Counted from the stretch's first letter, positions 20,795 through 32,007 are shown. The stretch: DNA of 64,000 nucleotides from Ferrovum myxofaciens (GCF_000735045.1 NZ_JPOQ01000026.1:1-64000); one strand, 5' to 3'. Notes: generated by a model not told the origin, from the sequence alone. Translations and numbers: made by a program.

Positions 20795-21597
20795 GCCTGC
20801 CCTCGCTCATCGCCAAAATCCATTTTCAGGGTTGGCCCAGGATAGTGGAAGGGCAGGGGACCATCGGCCTCTCCCCAGACGAACTGGTGCACAAAGGGCA
20901 GAGCAGAGGCGTGAATTTCTTCAGGTGTTCCCTGAGCCACGATCACACCGTCCGAAACAAAATAAATGTAGTCCACGATCTTCATCGACTCCTGTACATC
21001 GTGTGTCACCAAAACGGAGGTTGCCCCCAGCGCATCGTTCAACTGGCGGATCAGGCGACCGATCGCGCCCATGGAAATGGGATCAAGCCCCGTAAAGGGT
21101 TCATCGTACAGAATCAACGCCGGGTCCAGTGCCGTGGCCCGAGCCATGGCCACGCGTCGTGCCATGCCCCCGGACAGTTCGGCAGGCATCAGGGACTGCA
21201 CCCCACGCAACCCCACCGCATTGAGTTTCATCAGGGTCAGGTCACGAATCATGGATTCTGGCAAGCGGGTATGTTCGCGCATTTGAAAAGCCACATTGTC
21301 GAATACCGATAAATCCGTGAAAAGTGCGCCAAACTGGAACAGCATGCCCACCTGACGACGCATGGCGTAGAGTTGCGCTTCATTCATATGGTTCAATTCC
21401 TGACCCGCCACACGCACCGATCCCTGGCGTGCCAATAACTGCCCGCCCATCAGGCGCAAAAGGGTGGTCTTGCCACAGCCACTCAACCCCATGATGGCCA
21501 CCAGACTGCCCTTGGGCACCGTCAAATGGATTCCCTTGAGCACCAGTTGGTCGCCATAGCCAAAATTCAGATCACGGATTTCCACCTGGTGGATCAT
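20791..21597 (-). CDS. mlaF: lipid ABC transporter ATP-binding protein MlaF
   Basis: ATPase of the Mla phospholipid transporter. Walker A MGLSGCGKTTLLRL, signature ELSGGMARRVAMARA, Walker B LILYDEPFTGLD, switch VLVTHDVQESMKI; 268 aa. First gene of a minus-strand run that probably continues through mlaEDCB toward murA and the his genes. Confidence 0.95.
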   Translation of the reverse strand: MIHQVEIRDLNFGYGDQLVLKGIHLTVPKGSLVAIMGLSGCGKTTLLRLMGGQLLARQGSVRVAGQELNHMNEAQLYAMRRQVGMLFQFGALFTDLSVFDNVAFQMREHTRLPESMIRDLTLMKLNAVGLRGVQSLMPAELSGGMARRVAMARATALDPALILYDEPFTGLDPISMGAIGRLIRQLNDALGATSVLVTHDVQESMKIVDYIYFVSDGVIVAQGTPEEIHASALPFVHQFVWGEADGPLPFHYPGPTLKMDFGDERGQA

Positions 21598-21646
21598 ATT
21601 CAGTCACTGCGGAGAAAAACAAGAAGGGCATACGGATAGTCTTCCC

Positions 21647-21676
21647 ATGTTACCCCAGAACCGGACACGCTCACAA
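21647..21676 (-). promoter_or_regulatory. candidate promoter for the mla operon
   Basis: On the minus strand TTGTGA (21676-21671), 18 bases, then TAACAT (21652-21647), about 50 bases before the mlaF ATG, inside the 121-base gap after trmB. Nothing else was seen in that gap. Confidence 0.4.
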
Positions 21677-21718
21677 ATCCCAAGGATTGCGCAGACTTCT
21701 TCGACCCTGCGCCCCTGA

Positions 21719-22405
21719 TCACTTCCGGCGCCAAAATAACAGATCCCATACGCCATGCCCGAGGCGAACACCACGACTTTCAAAGCGGGTCAGGGGGCGC
21801 CAATCCGGACGCTCAATAAAATCCGCCCCCGTGTTTTCCAGTTGGGATTCGGCACGTAATACGACACGCATCTGCTCGGCATAATCCTGCCAATCCGTGG
21901 CCAGATGCAAATAGCCGCCGCCCTTCAGACGCTCGCTCAGGAGTTCCACGAAGGGCGGTTGAATCAAGCGACGTTTGTGGTGGCGAGATTTTGGCCAGGG
22001 ATCCGGAAAAAAAATATGAATGCCCTCCAAAATGGCCTGGGGAAGCATGTGGCGTACCACTTCCACGGCATCATGGCGCATTACCCGGACATTGTTGACA
22101 TTATTTTCGGCCAGTTTCTTGAGCAGAGCCCCCACGCCAGGGCCATGGACGTCGATGGCCAGAAAATTCCACTCCGGGCGCTGCAAGGCCATGGCCAAGG
22201 TCCCTTCGCCCATACCAAAACCAATTTCGAGCCCAAGCGGCGCAGTGCGCCCAAAAAGCGTCTGCAAGCGTTCGGGCGTAAGCAGATCCTGAGGCGAGTA
22301 ATCCACCCCCCAGCGCGCCCACCCTTCTTCCAGGGCCCTTTGCTGAGCCGGAGACATGCGACCCTGGCGAAGAACGAAACTGCGGATCGGCGGATGGTCA
22401 GTCAC
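21719..22405 (-). CDS. trmB: tRNA (guanine-N7)-methyltransferase
   Basis: SAM-dependent m7G46 methylation of tRNA. SAM-binding [17 protein letters not shown], then [13 protein letters not shown], and the family motif [19 protein letters not shown] 22405 overlaps the thiG TGA and gives 228 aa; the longer open frame lies within thiG and is rejected. Confidence 0.93.
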   Translation of the reverse strand: MTDHPPIRSFVLRQGRMSPAQQRALEEGWARWGVDYSPQDLLTPERLQTLFGRTAPLGLEIGFGMGEGTLAMALQRPEWNFLAIDVHGPGVGALLKKLAENNVNNVRVMRHDAVEVVRHMLPQAILEGIHIFFPDPWPKSRHHKRRLIQPPFVELLSERLKGGGYLHLATDWQDYAEQMRVVLRAESQLENTGADFIERPDWRPLTRFESRGVRLGHGVWDLLFWRRK

Positions 22406-23199
22406 TGAATCAGACCACTCAAAGGAGAACTGGCGCTGGCCCGATAAGGTTTTTTGGGCATTCGTCCCGCCCGCCAGGACAGCCGTCCGGCCTCCACAGC
22501 CAAGGCCATGGCCTTGGCCATCTGCACGGGATGGCGGGCCTGCGCAATGGCCGTATTCATCAAAACCCCGGCACAACCCAGTTCCATGGCAATGGCAGCA
22601 TCGGAGGCCGTGCCCACCCCTGCATCCACGATCACCGGGATCTGGGCTCGCTCCAGAATGATACCCAGATTCCAGGGATTGAGAATCCCCATCCCGGATC
22701 CAATCAGGGATGCCAGAGGCATGATGGCGACACAACCGAGGTCTTCCAGACGTCGGGCCAGAATGGGGTCATCGCTACAGTAGACCATGACCTCAAACCC
22801 TTCCCGAATCAAAATTTCCGCAGCCTCAAGGGTTTCCACCATATTCGGAAAAAGTGTATCGGCATCCCCCAAAACTTCCAACTTGACCAGTGCATGCCCA
22901 TCCAGTAATTCACGGGCCAGACGCAGGGTACGCACCGCTTCCTCGGCTGTATAGCAACCTGCCGTATTGGGGAGCAGAGTGTAACGGTCAGGCGAAATCA
23001 CGTCCAGCAAATTGGGTTCGCCCGGGTTTTGCCCAATATTGGTGCGCCGGATCGCCACCGTGACAATTTCAGCACCGCTGGCTTCCACGGCTTCCCGGGT
23101 CTGGTTCAGATCGGCATATTTGCCGGTGCCCACCAGTAAACGAGAACGAACGGTACGTCCAGCCAGGATAAAGGGATCAGGAGAAACGGGAAAGGTCAT
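22402..23199 (-). CDS. thiG: thiazole synthase ThiG
   Basis: Builds the thiazole phosphate of thiamine from deoxyxylulose phosphate, dehydroglycine and the ThiS thiocarboxylate. The active-site Lys lies in [10 protein letters not shown], with phosphate-binding [11 protein letters not shown] and the family segment [14 protein letters not shown]; 265 aa from ATG 23199. It follows thiS by 52 bases. Confidence 0.95.
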   Translation of the reverse strand: MTFPVSPDPFILAGRTVRSRLLVGTGKYADLNQTREAVEASGAEIVTVAIRRTNIGQNPGEPNLLDVISPDRYTLLPNTAGCYTAEEAVRTLRLARELLDGHALVKLEVLGDADTLFPNMVETLEAAEILIREGFEVMVYCSDDPILARRLEDLGCVAIMPLASLIGSGMGILNPWNLGIILERAQIPVIVDAGVGTASDAAIAMELGCAGVLMNTAIAQARHPVQMAKAMALAVEAGRLSWRAGRMPKKPYRASASSPLSGLIQ

Positions 23200-23251
23200 G
23201 AGTGGTCCTGCAGTGAGTATCAATAGATAAGAATGGTCCGGGAACGGGGGT

Positions 23252-23455
23252 TCAACCCCCGCCCACCGCCACCACGATCTCGAGCCGATCGCCCTCGGCC
23301 AACGCCCTCGAATCATAGTGGCTGCGCGGCACAATGTCTCCGTTGCATTCGATGGCCACCCGACGTCCGGTCATACCCCGTTCGTCCAGAACCTGACGCA
23401 CGGTCGGTACCGTAGCAAAAATCTGCGGTGAACCATTGATGAAAAGAGTGATCAT
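23252..23455 (-). CDS. thiS: sulfur carrier protein ThiS
   Basis: Ubiquitin-like sulfur carrier of thiamine synthesis, 67 aa from ATG 23455. The C-terminal Gly-Gly needed for adenylation and thiocarboxylation is present (EIVVAVGGG). Begins [13 protein letters not shown]. Next to its partner thiG; no TPP riboswitch was recognised upstream. Confidence 0.9.
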   Translation of the reverse strand: MITLFINGSPQIFATVPTVRQVLDERGMTGRRVAIECNGDIVPRSHYDSRALAEGDRLEIVVAVGGG

Positions 23456-23471
23456 GCTGGAAACGAACAGA

Positions 23472-24017
23472 CTATAAAAAGGGAATTCTACCATGGGCAC
23501 TTATCTGGCCAGAAGTCCCGGGAATCATCCCTTCCCGAAAAAGCAAAACTTCTTTCACATCAAGCCCCAAACCAAAACCTCCCCAGCGCCCTCCGCTCGC
23601 CACCACGCGGTGACAGGGAATCAGAAAAGGCAGCGGGTTAGCGCCACAGGCAGAACCCACGGCACGCACCGCCCGAGGCCGTCCGATCAGCGCTGCAATA
23701 TCCCCATAGGTACGCCACTGTCCTACCGGAATGGTACACAGGGCATCCCACACGGCCCGCTGAAATCCTGTACCTGACAGGTGCAAAGGAATGGGTTGGC
23801 GTACCACAGTAGGGCATTCCACTGCCGCAAGCAGCGCTTCTTCCCAAACCTCCTGCACTTGAAGATCAACCTTCCCACCCAGAGCCGAAAAACGCGTCGC
23901 CGCCTGGCGATATCCTGCCTCAGGAGTTCCCGTCAAAGTCAGCCAGCGTACCCCGTCAATATCAAATACCCAAGAAAGACACCCCAAGGAACAAGACGTC
24001 TGCTGAAGTCTGTTCAT
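23472..24017 (-). CDS. ogt: methylated-DNA--protein-cysteine S-methyltransferase
   Basis: Direct repair of O6-alkylguanine by suicide transfer to the Cys of IPCHRVVASGG. Helix-turn-helix region YGDIAALIGRPRAVRAVGSA; 181 aa including the N-terminal domain, no Ada-type extension. Overlaps the hemW stop by four bases. Confidence 0.9.
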   Translation of the reverse strand: MNRLQQTSCSLGCLSWVFDIDGVRWLTLTGTPEAGYRQAATRFSALGGKVDLQVQEVWEEALLAAVECPTVVRQPIPLHLSGTGFQRAVWDALCTIPVGQWRTYGDIAALIGRPRAVRAVGSACGANPLPFLIPCHRVVASGGRWGGFGLGLDVKEVLLFREGMIPGTSGQISAHGRIPFL

Positions 24018-25153
24018 GGCAAAAATCGTTGCAATAAATCATTAAGAAAGCGCTGACCACGAAAGGTCGGACACAATCGGTGGGGGTTGGCTTCCAACCA
24101 GCCTTCCTCCTCCAATTGACTCAAAAGAGGTTGAAGTCCCTGCAAAGATAACCCGGTATGACGTTCGTACATCTCTCGGGGAACACCTTTGGACAAGCGC
24201 AGGGCATTCATCATGAATTCAAAAGGCAGATCCTGTGCGGCCACGTTCAAAGATTCCTCGATCGGTACCCCACGTTCCACGGCACGCATGTAGGCCTCGG
24301 GCTGACGAGCGCGACGTTGTCGCTCGATGCCCCAGGGGCCGCTCAACTTGCCGTGAGCCCCGGCACCCAGACCCAAATAGTCACCAAAGCACCAATAATT
24401 GAGATTATGCCGACATTGATCCCCCCCGCGAGCCCAGGCAGAGGTTTCATAGGCCTCGTACCCCGCAGCAAGCAAAGCCCCATGGGCGGCCTGTTCCCCC
24501 TGATCCAGGGTATCGGCATCCGGCAAAGGCGGAGGGTGATGGTAGAACGGGGTATGAGGTTCCAGGGTCAATTGATAGCAGGACAAGTGCGAAGGCGCAT
24601 ACTGAAGCGCTTGGGCCACGTCTGCGCAAACCCCTTCAATGGTTTGCTCGGGCAACCCCACCATCAGATCCAGATTGAACCGCTCGAAATGAGTGGCAGC
24701 CGCTTCGGCTGCCCGATGCGCCTCCGATGACCCGTGTATGCGCCCCAACAACTTCAACTGGTCATCCGAAAAACTTTGAATCCCCACGGACAGGCGATTG
24801 ATGCCTACGGCGCGAAAGGCACGAAATCGTTCAGCATCCACCGTACCGGGATTGGCCTCCAGGGTGATTTCAGCTCCTGCCGCCAGCGGCACCAAGGCCC
24901 TGATCTCCTCGAGCAGACGTCCCACTCCTTCCGGCGACAAGACACTGGGCGTTCCTCCCCCAAAAAACACCGTTTCCACAGTGCGTCCCCAAATACGCGG
25001 TAACTGCATCTCCAGATCCTGACGCAAAGCCGTCAAGTAACGTTCTTCGGGCAACCGGGTTGGCATAACATGGGAATTGAAATCGCAGTAGGGACATTTG
25101 CGAACACACCACGGCACATGCAGATACAACGACAGGGGAGGCGTCAGTCTCAT
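24014..25153 (-). CDS. hemW: radical SAM protein HemW
   Basis: Haem chaperone of the HemN-like radical SAM family. The cluster motif is CVRKCPYC (three spaced Cys) followed by GGGTPS; the fourth Cys typical of HemN coproporphyrinogen oxidases is not evident, favouring HemW. The HemN C-terminal domain follows (FEFMMNALRLSKGVP). ATG 25153 overlaps the rdgB stop as ATGA; 379 aa. Confidence 0.9.
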   Translation of the reverse strand: MRLTPPLSLYLHVPWCVRKCPYCDFNSHVMPTRLPEERYLTALRQDLEMQLPRIWGRTVETVFFGGGTPSVLSPEGVGRLLEEIRALVPLAAGAEITLEANPGTVDAERFRAFRAVGINRLSVGIQSFSDDQLKLLGRIHGSSEAHRAAEAAATHFERFNLDLMVGLPEQTIEGVCADVAQALQYAPSHLSCYQLTLEPHTPFYHHPPPLPDADTLDQGEQAAHGALLAAGYEAYETSAWARGGDQCRHNLNYWCFGDYLGLGAGAHGKLSGPWGIERQRRARQPEAYMRAVERGVPIEESLNVAAQDLPFEFMMNALRLSKGVPREMYERHTGLSLQGLQPLLSQLEEEGWLEANPHRLCPTFRGQRFLNDLLQRFLP

Positions 25154-25743
25154 GCCTGCAGAAAGGGCAACAGTGATTGCCAGGCGCGGGCACGGTGACT
25201 TTGGGCATTCTTTTCGGCCAGCGTCATTTGAGCCGCGGTTTTCCCGCATTCGGGAACCCAGAACAGGGAGTCATAGCCAAATCCGCCCGCACCCCGAGGC
25301 GCGTCCAGAATCTCGCCAAACCAGCGTCCTTCGGCGATGCAAGGCGTTGGATCAGCCCCATGCATCACCCAGACCAGAACACAATAATAAAAGGCACGAC
25401 GTTCGGTACTCCCGGAAAGAGCACGCAGAAGCGCTTGGTTGTTATCCTGATCCTGTCGTTGAGGACCAGCATAATGGGCCGAATCCACTCCCGGTGCACC
25501 CTGTAGCGAAGGCACACAGAGTCCCGAGTCATCCGCCAAGGCCGGGCGCCCACTCCGTTGGGCCACATGCCGCGCCTTGACCAGAGCATTTTCCACGAAA
25601 GTCCGATGAGGTTCGTCAGACCCCTCGATCCCCAGATCATTCTGGGCGATTACCTTCCAACCCAAGGGTGAAAGAAGCGCATCAAATTCACGGATCTTGC
25701 CCGGATTGGAGGATGCCAGAACGACCTCACGCCCCTCTGTCAT
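25150..25743 (-). CDS. rdgB: XTP/dITP diphosphatase
   Basis: Removes non-canonical purine triphosphates (ITP, XTP, dITP). 197 aa from ATG 25743; substrate-binding [17 protein letters not shown], catalytic [10 protein letters not shown], and [22 protein letters not shown] overlaps on both sides (rph, hemW) mark a tightly packed operon. Confidence 0.94.
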   Translation of the reverse strand: MTEGREVVLASSNPGKIREFDALLSPLGWKVIAQNDLGIEGSDEPHRTFVENALVKARHVAQRSGRPALADDSGLCVPSLQGAPGVDSAHYAGPQRQDQDNNQALLRALSGSTERRAFYYCVLVWVMHGADPTPCIAEGRWFGEILDAPRGAGGFGYDSLFWVPECGKTAAQMTLAEKNAQSHRARAWQSLLPFLQA

Positions 25744-26471
25744 CCTGCGACCAAACCAGTTTCCAGGGCCTGCATCTGCAACCCGATCAACTCCCGACAT
25801 CCCTTGGATGCCAGGTCCAGCAACGCATCCACCTCGTTTCGCCGGAAAGGGACGCCCTCAGCGGTACCCTGTAATTCCACGAAATATCCATCGGCAGTCA
25901 TCACCACGTTCATGTCCGTATCACAGGTGCTGTCTTCCTCGTAGTCAAGATCCAGAACAGGGACACCTTGCCAGATTCCCACCGAGACTGCCGCCACGGG
26001 TTGAAGGATGGGCGACTGATCCAGTATCCCCCTCTCCAGCAACTTGCTCACTGCGTCCTCGAGGGCGATGTAGGCCCCGGTAATGCTAGCCGTACGGGTA
26101 CCTCCATCGGCCTGAAGGACATCGCAGTCCACATGCAGCGTTCGCTCACCGAGCACTTCCATATCCACCACGGCACGCAGGCAGCGCCCGATCAAACGTT
26201 GAATTTCCTGAGAACGCCCGGAGGGCTTGCCCAGGGTAACTTCACGCCGGGAGCGGGTGTGGGTGGCACCGGGCAACATGCCATACTCCGCTGTCACCCA
26301 ACCTTTGCCCTGTCCTTTGAGAAAGGAGGGAACTCCTTCCGCCACGCTCACCGTGCACACCACACGGGTATCTCCGAAGGCCACCAAAACCGAGCCTTCT
26401 GCATGTTTGGTGAATCCGCGCAAGAACTCGACAGAACGCAACTGATCGGTTCGACGTTGGCTGGGGCGCAT
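25740..26471 (-). CDS. rph: ribonuclease PH
   Basis: Phosphorolytic 3' trimming of tRNA precursors. 243 aa; starts [16 protein letters not shown], with [20 protein letters not shown] and the phosphate/metal site [20 protein letters not shown] 26471 is set by a clear promoter just upstream; the longer open frame crosses that promoter and is rejected. Confidence 0.95.
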   Translation of the reverse strand: MRPSQRRTDQLRSVEFLRGFTKHAEGSVLVAFGDTRVVCTVSVAEGVPSFLKGQGKGWVTAEYGMLPGATHTRSRREVTLGKPSGRSQEIQRLIGRCLRAVVDMEVLGERTLHVDCDVLQADGGTRTASITGAYIALEDAVSKLLERGILDQSPILQPVAAVSVGIWQGVPVLDLDYEEDSTCDTDMNVVMTADGYFVELQGTAEGVPFRRNEVDALLDLASKGCRELIGLQMQALETGLVAG

Positions 26472-26509
26472 AGAGGGTTCTCTTCTCACGATAAAGTCAT
26501 TGGACCCCG

Positions 26510-26538
26510 ATTCTAGGGGGCTACAGCACAGGATGCAA
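26510..26538 (-). promoter_or_regulatory. sigma-70-type promoter for the rph operon
   Basis: On the minus strand TTGCAT (26538-26533), exactly 17 bases, then TAGAAT (26515-26510), about 40 bases before the rph ATG. It lies in the 123-base divergent gap with yicC; the plus side has only a lone TATGAT-like box. Confidence 0.55.
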
Positions 26539-26594
26539 CTAGAGTATGATAGCCCGCAGTCATCGAATCGTTCCGTTTTGAAGGATACGCCCCC

Positions 26595-27464
26595 TTGAAT
26601 ACCTTGTACAGCATGACTGGTTTTGCCTCCGGCTCTCAGGAGACCCCCGATGGGACCCTGCTGATGGAACTGCGCAGCGTCAATCATCGCTACCTTGAAT
26701 TGCAGTTTCGCCTGCCCGATGTCCTGCGTCCCTGTGAACCGCGCCTGCGCGAACTTCTATCCCAGTCCCTGAAACGGGGCAAAGTGGACTGTCGTCTCGA
26801 ATGGCTACCCCATCCCTCAAAGAGTGAGTCCCTCTCCCCGGACACCCACACCCTGGAACAGTTGCGTGTGGCTGCCGCCCTCATCCGGAAAGATTTTCCC
26901 GATGCCCGTCCCCTGTCTGTGGCGGATATCCTGAATTGGCCCGGGGTCCTGCCCCATTCTCTGGAGCGCGCGCCTGCAGATGAATGGGTGGAATCCCTGA
27001 CCCGCACCACACTTCATTCCTTGAGTGCCACCCGTAGCCGGGAAGGACAAAAATTGGGCAAATTCCTGCTGGACCATGCCCAGGCCATGAGCGCACGAAT
27101 CCAACCCCTCAGGGAACGAATGCCCGCACTGGTCTGCGCCTACCAGGAAAAACTGACCCAGCGCCTGCGCGAATCACTGGCGAGCGTCGATGAAGACCGC
27201 CTGCTGCAGGAGGTTGCCCAATGGTCGGCAAAAATTGACATCGCCGAGGAACTTTCCCGTCTCGACATGCACCTCGAGGAGGTGATCCGAGTCGTCCAGG
27301 CCGGTGGGCAAAGCGGTAAACGCCTCGATTTCCTGATGCAGGAATTGCATCGTGAAGCCAATACTCTGGGTTCCAAGGCCCTTCACTCGGAATTGTCCCT
27401 TGTCTCCCTTGATCTCAAACTGCATATCGAGCAAATGCGCGAACAAGTACAGAACCTGGAATAA
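26595..27464 (+). CDS. yicC: YicC-family endoribonuclease
   Basis: YicC proteins have been linked to RNA turnover. 289 aa with the family opening [16 protein letters not shown], a central region ([17 protein letters not shown]) and the C-terminal block [22 protein letters not shown]. Start is uncertain: TTG 26595 follows a GAAGGA, but TTG 26604 would match the usual short N-terminus (M-x-x-MTGF). Followed directly by gmk. Confidence 0.9.
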   Translation: MNTLYSMTGFASGSQETPDGTLLMELRSVNHRYLELQFRLPDVLRPCEPRLRELLSQSLKRGKVDCRLEWLPHPSKSESLSPDTHTLEQLRVAAALIRKDFPDARPLSVADILNWPGVLPHSLERAPADEWVESLTRTTLHSLSATRSREGQKLGKFLLDHAQAMSARIQPLRERMPALVCAYQEKLTQRLRESLASVDEDRLLQEVAQWSAKIDIAEELSRLDMHLEEVIRVVQAGGQSGKRLDFLMQELHREANTLGSKALHSELSLVSLDLKLHIEQMREQVQNLE

Positions 27465-28090
27465 TGATGTCCGATACCGATCCCTCACTGCCCGGTCAGT
27501 TATTCATTGTCACTGCCCCCTCAGGTGCAGGTAAGTCCAGTCTCATCGCTGCGCTTCTGAAACAGGACCCCCGGGTCCGCCTGTCCGTTTCTCATACGAC
27601 CCGTGCACCGCGTCTGGGTGAAGTCGAAGGGCAGGACTATCATTTTGTCAGCCCTGCGGCCTTTTTGGCCTTACGCACAGAAAATCAGTTTCTGGAATGG
27701 GCAGAAGTCTATGGAAATTTTTACGGGACCACTCGTCAGTCTCTTGAAGATTTGCAGAACCAGGGTTTTGACGTCATTCTGGAAATCGACTGGCAAGGTG
27801 CCCGCCAGGTCCGTCAACTCTACCCGGAGTCTTTGGGGGTTTTTATCCTCCCTCCCTCCCTCGAAACGTTGCGCAACCGACTGCAGGGACGGGGCAAGGA
27901 TGATCCTGCGACCATAGAAATGCGCCTGTCCCTGGCGCAGGATGACCTGAGCCACGAGAATGAGTTTGAATATGCTATCATCAATGCTGATTTTGATGAG
28001 GCCCTCAGGGATCTGGCGGCCATCCTGCGCGCTGCACGGTGTCGGCGCGCCTGTCAGTATCCCCGTTATGCCTCACTTTTAACGCGTTAG
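27464..28090 (+). CDS. gmk: guanylate kinase
   Basis: GMP to GDP. P-loop [18 protein letters not shown]-binding [20 protein letters not shown] and [12 protein letters not shown]; 208 aa. The yicC stop and gmk start overlap as TAATG. Order yicC-gmk-rpoZ-spoT is standard. Confidence 0.95.
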   Translation: MMSDTDPSLPGQLFIVTAPSGAGKSSLIAALLKQDPRVRLSVSHTTRAPRLGEVEGQDYHFVSPAAFLALRTENQFLEWAEVYGNFYGTTRQSLEDLQNQGFDVILEIDWQGARQVRQLYPESLGVFILPPSLETLRNRLQGRGKDDPATIEMRLSLAQDDLSHENEFEYAIINADFDEALRDLAAILRAARCRRACQYPRYASLLTR

Positions 28091-28115
28091 ATTTCTCTCT
28101 CCTGGAACCCTGACC

Positions 28116-28316
28116 ATGGCACGCATCACGCTGGACGATTCTCTGCATTCCAATCAAAACCGTTTCGAGTTGACCCTGGCGGTCACTCAACGCGCCCGTC
28201 AAATTGCTTCTGGCTCCCCACCCCGGGTTGATCCGCAACGCAACAAACCCATTGTCATTGCGCTGCGCGAACTCGCTGCAGGCAAAACCGGGCCAGAAGT
28301 CATCGACAAAGTCTGA
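28116..28316 (+). CDS. rpoZ: RNA polymerase omega subunit
   Basis: Small polymerase assembly factor, which contributes to one ppGpp site in E. coli. 66 aa: [20 protein letters not shown] with the fold motif [15 protein letters not shown] and ...[15 protein letters not shown]. Lies between gmk and the ppGpp synthetase/hydrolase. Confidence 0.95.
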   Translation: MARITLDDSLHSNQNRFELTLAVTQRARQIASGSPPRVDPQRNKPIVIALRELAAGKTGPEVIDKV

Positions 28317-28326
28317 TCCGACTCTG

Positions 28327-30456
28327 GTGAGCGAGCCCACCCCCTCCGAGATTCTGACTTCCGAACCTCTGCTTCGGGTGGCCACCACCTATCTGCGCCC
28401 GTCGGATCTCGAACTGCTGGAGCAGGCGTTCCACTTGGCAGCCTGCGCCCATAAGGGGCAGTTCCGAAAAAGTGGTGAACCGTACCTCATCCACCCTCTC
28501 TCCGTTGCCGTCATTCTGGCGGAATGGCATCTCGACCCTCAAGCCTTATGCGCCGCCTTGCTCCACGATACGGTCGAGGATACGGGCACGACCGCCCAGG
28601 AGATCATGGAACAGTTTGGCCATTCGGTGAGCGAACTGGTAGAGGGAGTCAGCAAGCTCGATCGTCTGGAATTCCAGACAGAGCAGCAGGCCCAAGCCGA
28701 AAATTTTCGCAAGATGCTGTTGGCGATGGCCCGGGATGTGCGCGTCATTCTCATTAAACTGGCAGACCGGCTGCACAACATGCGCACCTTGGGGGCCATG
28801 AAGTCTGATAAACAACGGCGCATTGCACGGGAAACCCTCGACATTTATGGCCCCATTGCCAACCGTCTGGGACTGCACAAACTGTACCAGGAACTGGAAG
28901 ACCTGGGCTTTCGTTACCTTTACCCCAATCGCTATACTGTATTGAGTAAAGCGCTCAAAGCGGCACGGGGCAACCGGCGCGAGGTGGTAGGCAAGATTCT
29001 GACTGCGTTGGAACAACGCCTTGCCTCCTTCGGTCTGGACGTGTCTATCAAGGGACGGGAAAAACATCTGTCCAGCATCTATCAGAAAATGCAGGAAAAG
29101 TCCCTGTCCTTTTCGCAAGTACAGGACATCTATGGTTTTCGAGTCATCGTACCGGATCTGTCCAGTTGCTACCTTGCCTTGGGCGCATTGCATACGCTTT
29201 ACAAGCCAATTCCCGGAAAATTCAAGGATTACATCGCCATTCCGAAATCCAATGGCTATCAATCCCTGCACACCACTCTGTTCGGTCCTTTTGGTACCCC
29301 CGTGGAAATCCAGATCCGCACCCGGGACATGCACAAGATTGCCGAATCCGGTGTGGCATCCCACTGGCTCTACAAGTCCTCCAACACCCCCTTGAGCGAT
29401 GTCCAGAAAAAAACCCATCAATGGCTCCAGTCATTGCTCGAATATCAATCGGAAAGTGGTGATGCAGCAGAGTTTCTGGAACATATTAAAGTCGATTTGT
29501 TTCCCGATGCCGTTTATGTCTTCACCCCCAAGGGAACCATCAAATCCCTGATACGGGGGGCAACGGCCGTGGACTTTGCCTACGACGTTCACACGGATAT
29601 CGGTCATCACTGCGTGGCTGCCAAGATCAACGATCAATTGGCCCCCCTCCGTACCATCCTGAACAATGGAGATCGGGTGGAAATCATTACAGAAGCCGAG
29701 GCCACCCCCAACCCCGCCTGGCTCAATTATGTGGTCACTGCCAAGGCCCGTGCCAAAATCCGTCATTATCTGCGTACCCTGCGCCACGAAGAGGCTGAAG
29801 TTCTGGGAGAACGCCTGCTTCATCAAGCCCTGCGCGCCCTCAATGCAGACCCGGGTACCCTCACGACGGATCAATGGGAACAACTTCTGAAAGGAGACCG
29901 TTGCAAGACTCGGGAAGAAGTGTTGGCCGAGATTGGCTTGGGAAAACGTCTGAATATCGTGGTGGCCAGATCTTTTCTGCCCAAAAATGGGGATACTTTC
30001 CCTACGCCCGAAATGCGCACTTCCATCACCATTCGCGGGAGTGAGGGCATGGCCGTGCAATTTGCTCCCTGTTGTCGTCCCATTCCGGGAGATCCGATTA
30101 TCGGACTGATCAAAAAAGGTCAGGGATTACTGATTCACACCCAGGATTGCCAAAATATCCGTCAATCTCGCACCGACCCGGATAAATGGGTGGATGTGGC
30201 CTGGGAAAACAATAGCGGTCAACTGTTCGAAGTGGCGATCAAGGTACTGGTACTCAACCGTCGTGGCGTTCTGGCCACGGTTGCTTCGGCCATTGCCGAG
30301 GCACACTCGAATATCGACAGCGTCACCATTGCCAAGGCCGATGGTACCTATAGTGAGATCAATTTTACGGTTCAAGTGCAGGATCGTGCACATTTGGCCA
30401 TTTTGATGCAGAATTTGCGGGAAAATCCCGATGTCGTCCGTCTCACCCGCGTATAA
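28327..30456 (+). CDS. spoT: bifunctional (p)ppGpp synthetase/hydrolase
   Basis: RelA/SpoT homologue. Intact HD hydrolase motif ([10 protein letters not shown]) and synthetase core ([29 protein letters not shown]); the KFKD variant of the substrate loop fits bifunctional SpoT/Rel rather than monofunctional RelA. TGS ([14 protein letters not shown]), a zinc-finger-like segment ([11 protein letters not shown]) and a C-terminal ACT domain follow. GTG 28327 gives 709 aa; longer frames run inside rpoZ. Confidence 0.93.
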   Translation: MSEPTPSEILTSEPLLRVATTYLRPSDLELLEQAFHLAACAHKGQFRKSGEPYLIHPLSVAVILAEWHLDPQALCAALLHDTVEDTGTTAQEIMEQFGHSVSELVEGVSKLDRLEFQTEQQAQAENFRKMLLAMARDVRVILIKLADRLHNMRTLGAMKSDKQRRIARETLDIYGPIANRLGLHKLYQELEDLGFRYLYPNRYTVLSKALKAARGNRREVVGKILTALEQRLASFGLDVSIKGREKHLSSIYQKMQEKSLSFSQVQDIYGFRVIVPDLSSCYLALGALHTLYKPIPGKFKDYIAIPKSNGYQSLHTTLFGPFGTPVEIQIRTRDMHKIAESGVASHWLYKSSNTPLSDVQKKTHQWLQSLLEYQSESGDAAEFLEHIKVDLFPDAVYVFTPKGTIKSLIRGATAVDFAYDVHTDIGHHCVAAKINDQLAPLRTILNNGDRVEIITEAEATPNPAWLNYVVTAKARAKIRHYLRTLRHEEAEVLGERLLHQALRALNADPGTLTTDQWEQLLKGDRCKTREEVLAEIGLGKRLNIVVARSFLPKNGDTFPTPEMRTSITIRGSEGMAVQFAPCCRPIPGDPIIGLIKKGQGLLIHTQDCQNIRQSRTDPDKWVDVAWENNSGQLFEVAIKVLVLNRRGVLATVASAIAEAHSNIDSVTIAKADGTYSEINFTVQVQDRAHLAILMQNLRENPDVVRLTRV

Positions 30457-30473
30457 AATCCCCCTGGAGCCCC

Positions 30474-30854
30474 ATGTCTAAAACCATTTTATCTACTTCC
30501 TCCGCTCCCGCCGCCATCGGTACCTATTCCCAAGCTGTTCAGGTGGGTTCCACCGTCTATCTGTCGGGTCAAATCGGGCTCGACCCCACCACCATGATCC
30601 TGGAAGAAGGCATCGATGCCCAAATAGAACGGGTTCTGACCAACCTGCAGGCAGTCACCCAGGCCGCAGGGGGAAGTTTGAACAACCTGGTTCGAGTCAC
30701 GGTATACCTCACGGATCTGGCGAATTTTTCCAAAGTCAACGAGGCCATGGCCCGGCACTTGAGCAGCCCTTATCCCGCCCGTGCCGCCGTGGGCGTGGCC
30801 TCGCTCCCTCGTGGGGCTTTGGTGGAAATGGACGGAATCATGGTCTTGGCATGA
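30474..30854 (+). CDS. ridA: RidA-family enamine/imine deaminase
   Basis: Hydrolyses reactive enamine/imine products of PLP enzymes. 126 aa YjgF fold: [20 protein letters not shown] and the active-site Arg region [13 protein letters not shown], with Glu in [10 protein letters not shown]. Eighteen bases after spoT. Confidence 0.95.
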   Translation: MSKTILSTSSAPAAIGTYSQAVQVGSTVYLSGQIGLDPTTMILEEGIDAQIERVLTNLQAVTQAAGGSLNNLVRVTVYLTDLANFSKVNEAMARHLSSPYPARAAVGVASLPRGALVEMDGIMVLA

Positions 30855-30855
30855 C

Positions 30856-30929
30856 TGGAGCGGGTGAAGGGAATCGAACCCTCGTCTTAAGCATGGGAAG
30901 CTTCTGCTCTGCCATTGAGCTACACCCGC
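30856..30929 (-). tRNA. tRNA-Gly (anticodon CCC)
   Basis: 74-nt cloverleaf beginning GCGGGTGTAGCTCAATGG; T arm GGTTCGATTCC; anticodon loop TTCCCAT gives CCC; the acceptor closes as CACCCGC, discriminator T and encoded CCA. Convergent with ridA, one base from its stop. The outermost anticodon-stem pair looks mismatched. Confidence 0.93.
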
Positions 30930-30963
30930 ACCGAACTTGAACCCGGATTCTAACCGATTTACC

Positions 30964-32007
30964 ATGAATTGTCCCGCGCCCCCCTCGACTTTCTTCGCGC
31001 AAATGCTGGTGGCCTGGCAACATCAACACGGTCGCCACGACTTGCCCTGGCAAGGCACCCAGGAACCTTACCGGATCTGGGTCTCGGAAATCATGTTGCA
31101 ACAGACCCAAGTCGGCACGGTCATTCCCTTCTACCAGCGCTTCATGACCGCTTTTCCCGATGTGGTGGATTTAGCCCGAGCCGACCTGGAAACCGTGTTG
31201 GGCCACTGGGCCGGACTGGGATACTATGCCCGTGGCCGTCATCTCCACCGTGCGGCTCAGGAAATCGTTCAACAGGGATTTTTTCCTCGATCCCCCGAAG
31301 AACTACAAAAACTTCCCGGCATTGGGCGTTCCACTGCTGCCGCCATTGCCGTATTTGCCTTTGGACGACGCGCAGCCATTCTGGATGGGAACGTCAAACG
31401 TGTTCTGGGACGTTTCTTTGCATTGGACAACCCGGGAGACGCCGAGTTATGGGCGCTGGCCGAATCTCAACTGCCAGATCGGCATTTGGAAGCCTATACT
31501 CAGGGTTTGATGGATTTGGGAAGCCTGCTCTGCACGCGCGCACGCCCCCAATGTACGACTTGTCCTCTTCAGCCCCAATGCCAGGCATACCTGCGCGGAG
31601 AAACCCTGCGTTATCCCACCCCACGCCGAAAAGCCGTCCGTTCCCAACGTCATCATCGTCTCTTGTTGCTTTGCACGCCAGAGAGACAATGGCTGATGGA
31701 AAAACGCCCCGCTCCGGGCGTATGGGGAGGATTATGGAGTTTCCCCATGGAAATCATGGACTCACAGCCTGCCGGTCACTCCCTGACTCTCGATCTCGCT
31801 CCCTATCCGGAGCTTGAACCCCCTCCCTTCATTCACCGTCTCACCCATATTAACTGGCACCTGACCCCCCGTGCGTTCAAGGTCAGGGACACTGTCCCTC
31901 CCTCTTCACCCTCCCCATGGCATTGGGGATCTCTTTCGGAACTGATGACCTATCCTCTCCCTGCACCGATTCGCCAACTTCTACATGGCTTGACGCGAAA
32001 GTTGTGA
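30964..32007 (+). CDS. mutY: A/G-specific adenine glycosylase
   Basis: Removes adenine mispaired with 8-oxoguanine. Helix-hairpin-helix with the catalytic Asp downstream (KLPGIGRSTAAAI, ILDGNVKRV), 4Fe-4S loop (CTRARPQCTTCPLQPQC), and a C-terminal NUDIX-like domain recognising oxoG (EKRPAPGVWGGLWSFP). ATG 30964 gives 347 aa. Last housekeeping gene before the CO2-concentrating cluster. Confidence 0.95.
   Translation: MNCPAPPSTFFAQMLVAWQHQHGRHDLPWQGTQEPYRIWVSEIMLQQTQVGTVIPFYQRFMTAFPDVVDLARADLETVLGHWAGLGYYARGRHLHRAAQEIVQQGFFPRSPEELQKLPGIGRSTAAAIAVFAFGRRAAILDGNVKRVLGRFFALDNPGDAELWALAESQLPDRHLEAYTQGLMDLGSLLCTRARPQCTTCPLQPQCQAYLRGETLRYPTPRRKAVRSQRHHRLLLLCTPERQWLMEKRPAPGVWGGLWSFPMEIMDSQPAGHSLTLDLAPYPELEPPPFIHRLTHINWHLTPRAFKVRDTVPPSSPSPWHWGSLSELMTYPLPAPIRQLLHGLTRKL

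Noticed and set aside
23200-23251. TPP riboswitch upstream of thiG or thiS
   Set aside because: No THI-box-like sequence was seen in the thiS-thiG spacer or upstream of thiS, which overlaps the ogt region closely.
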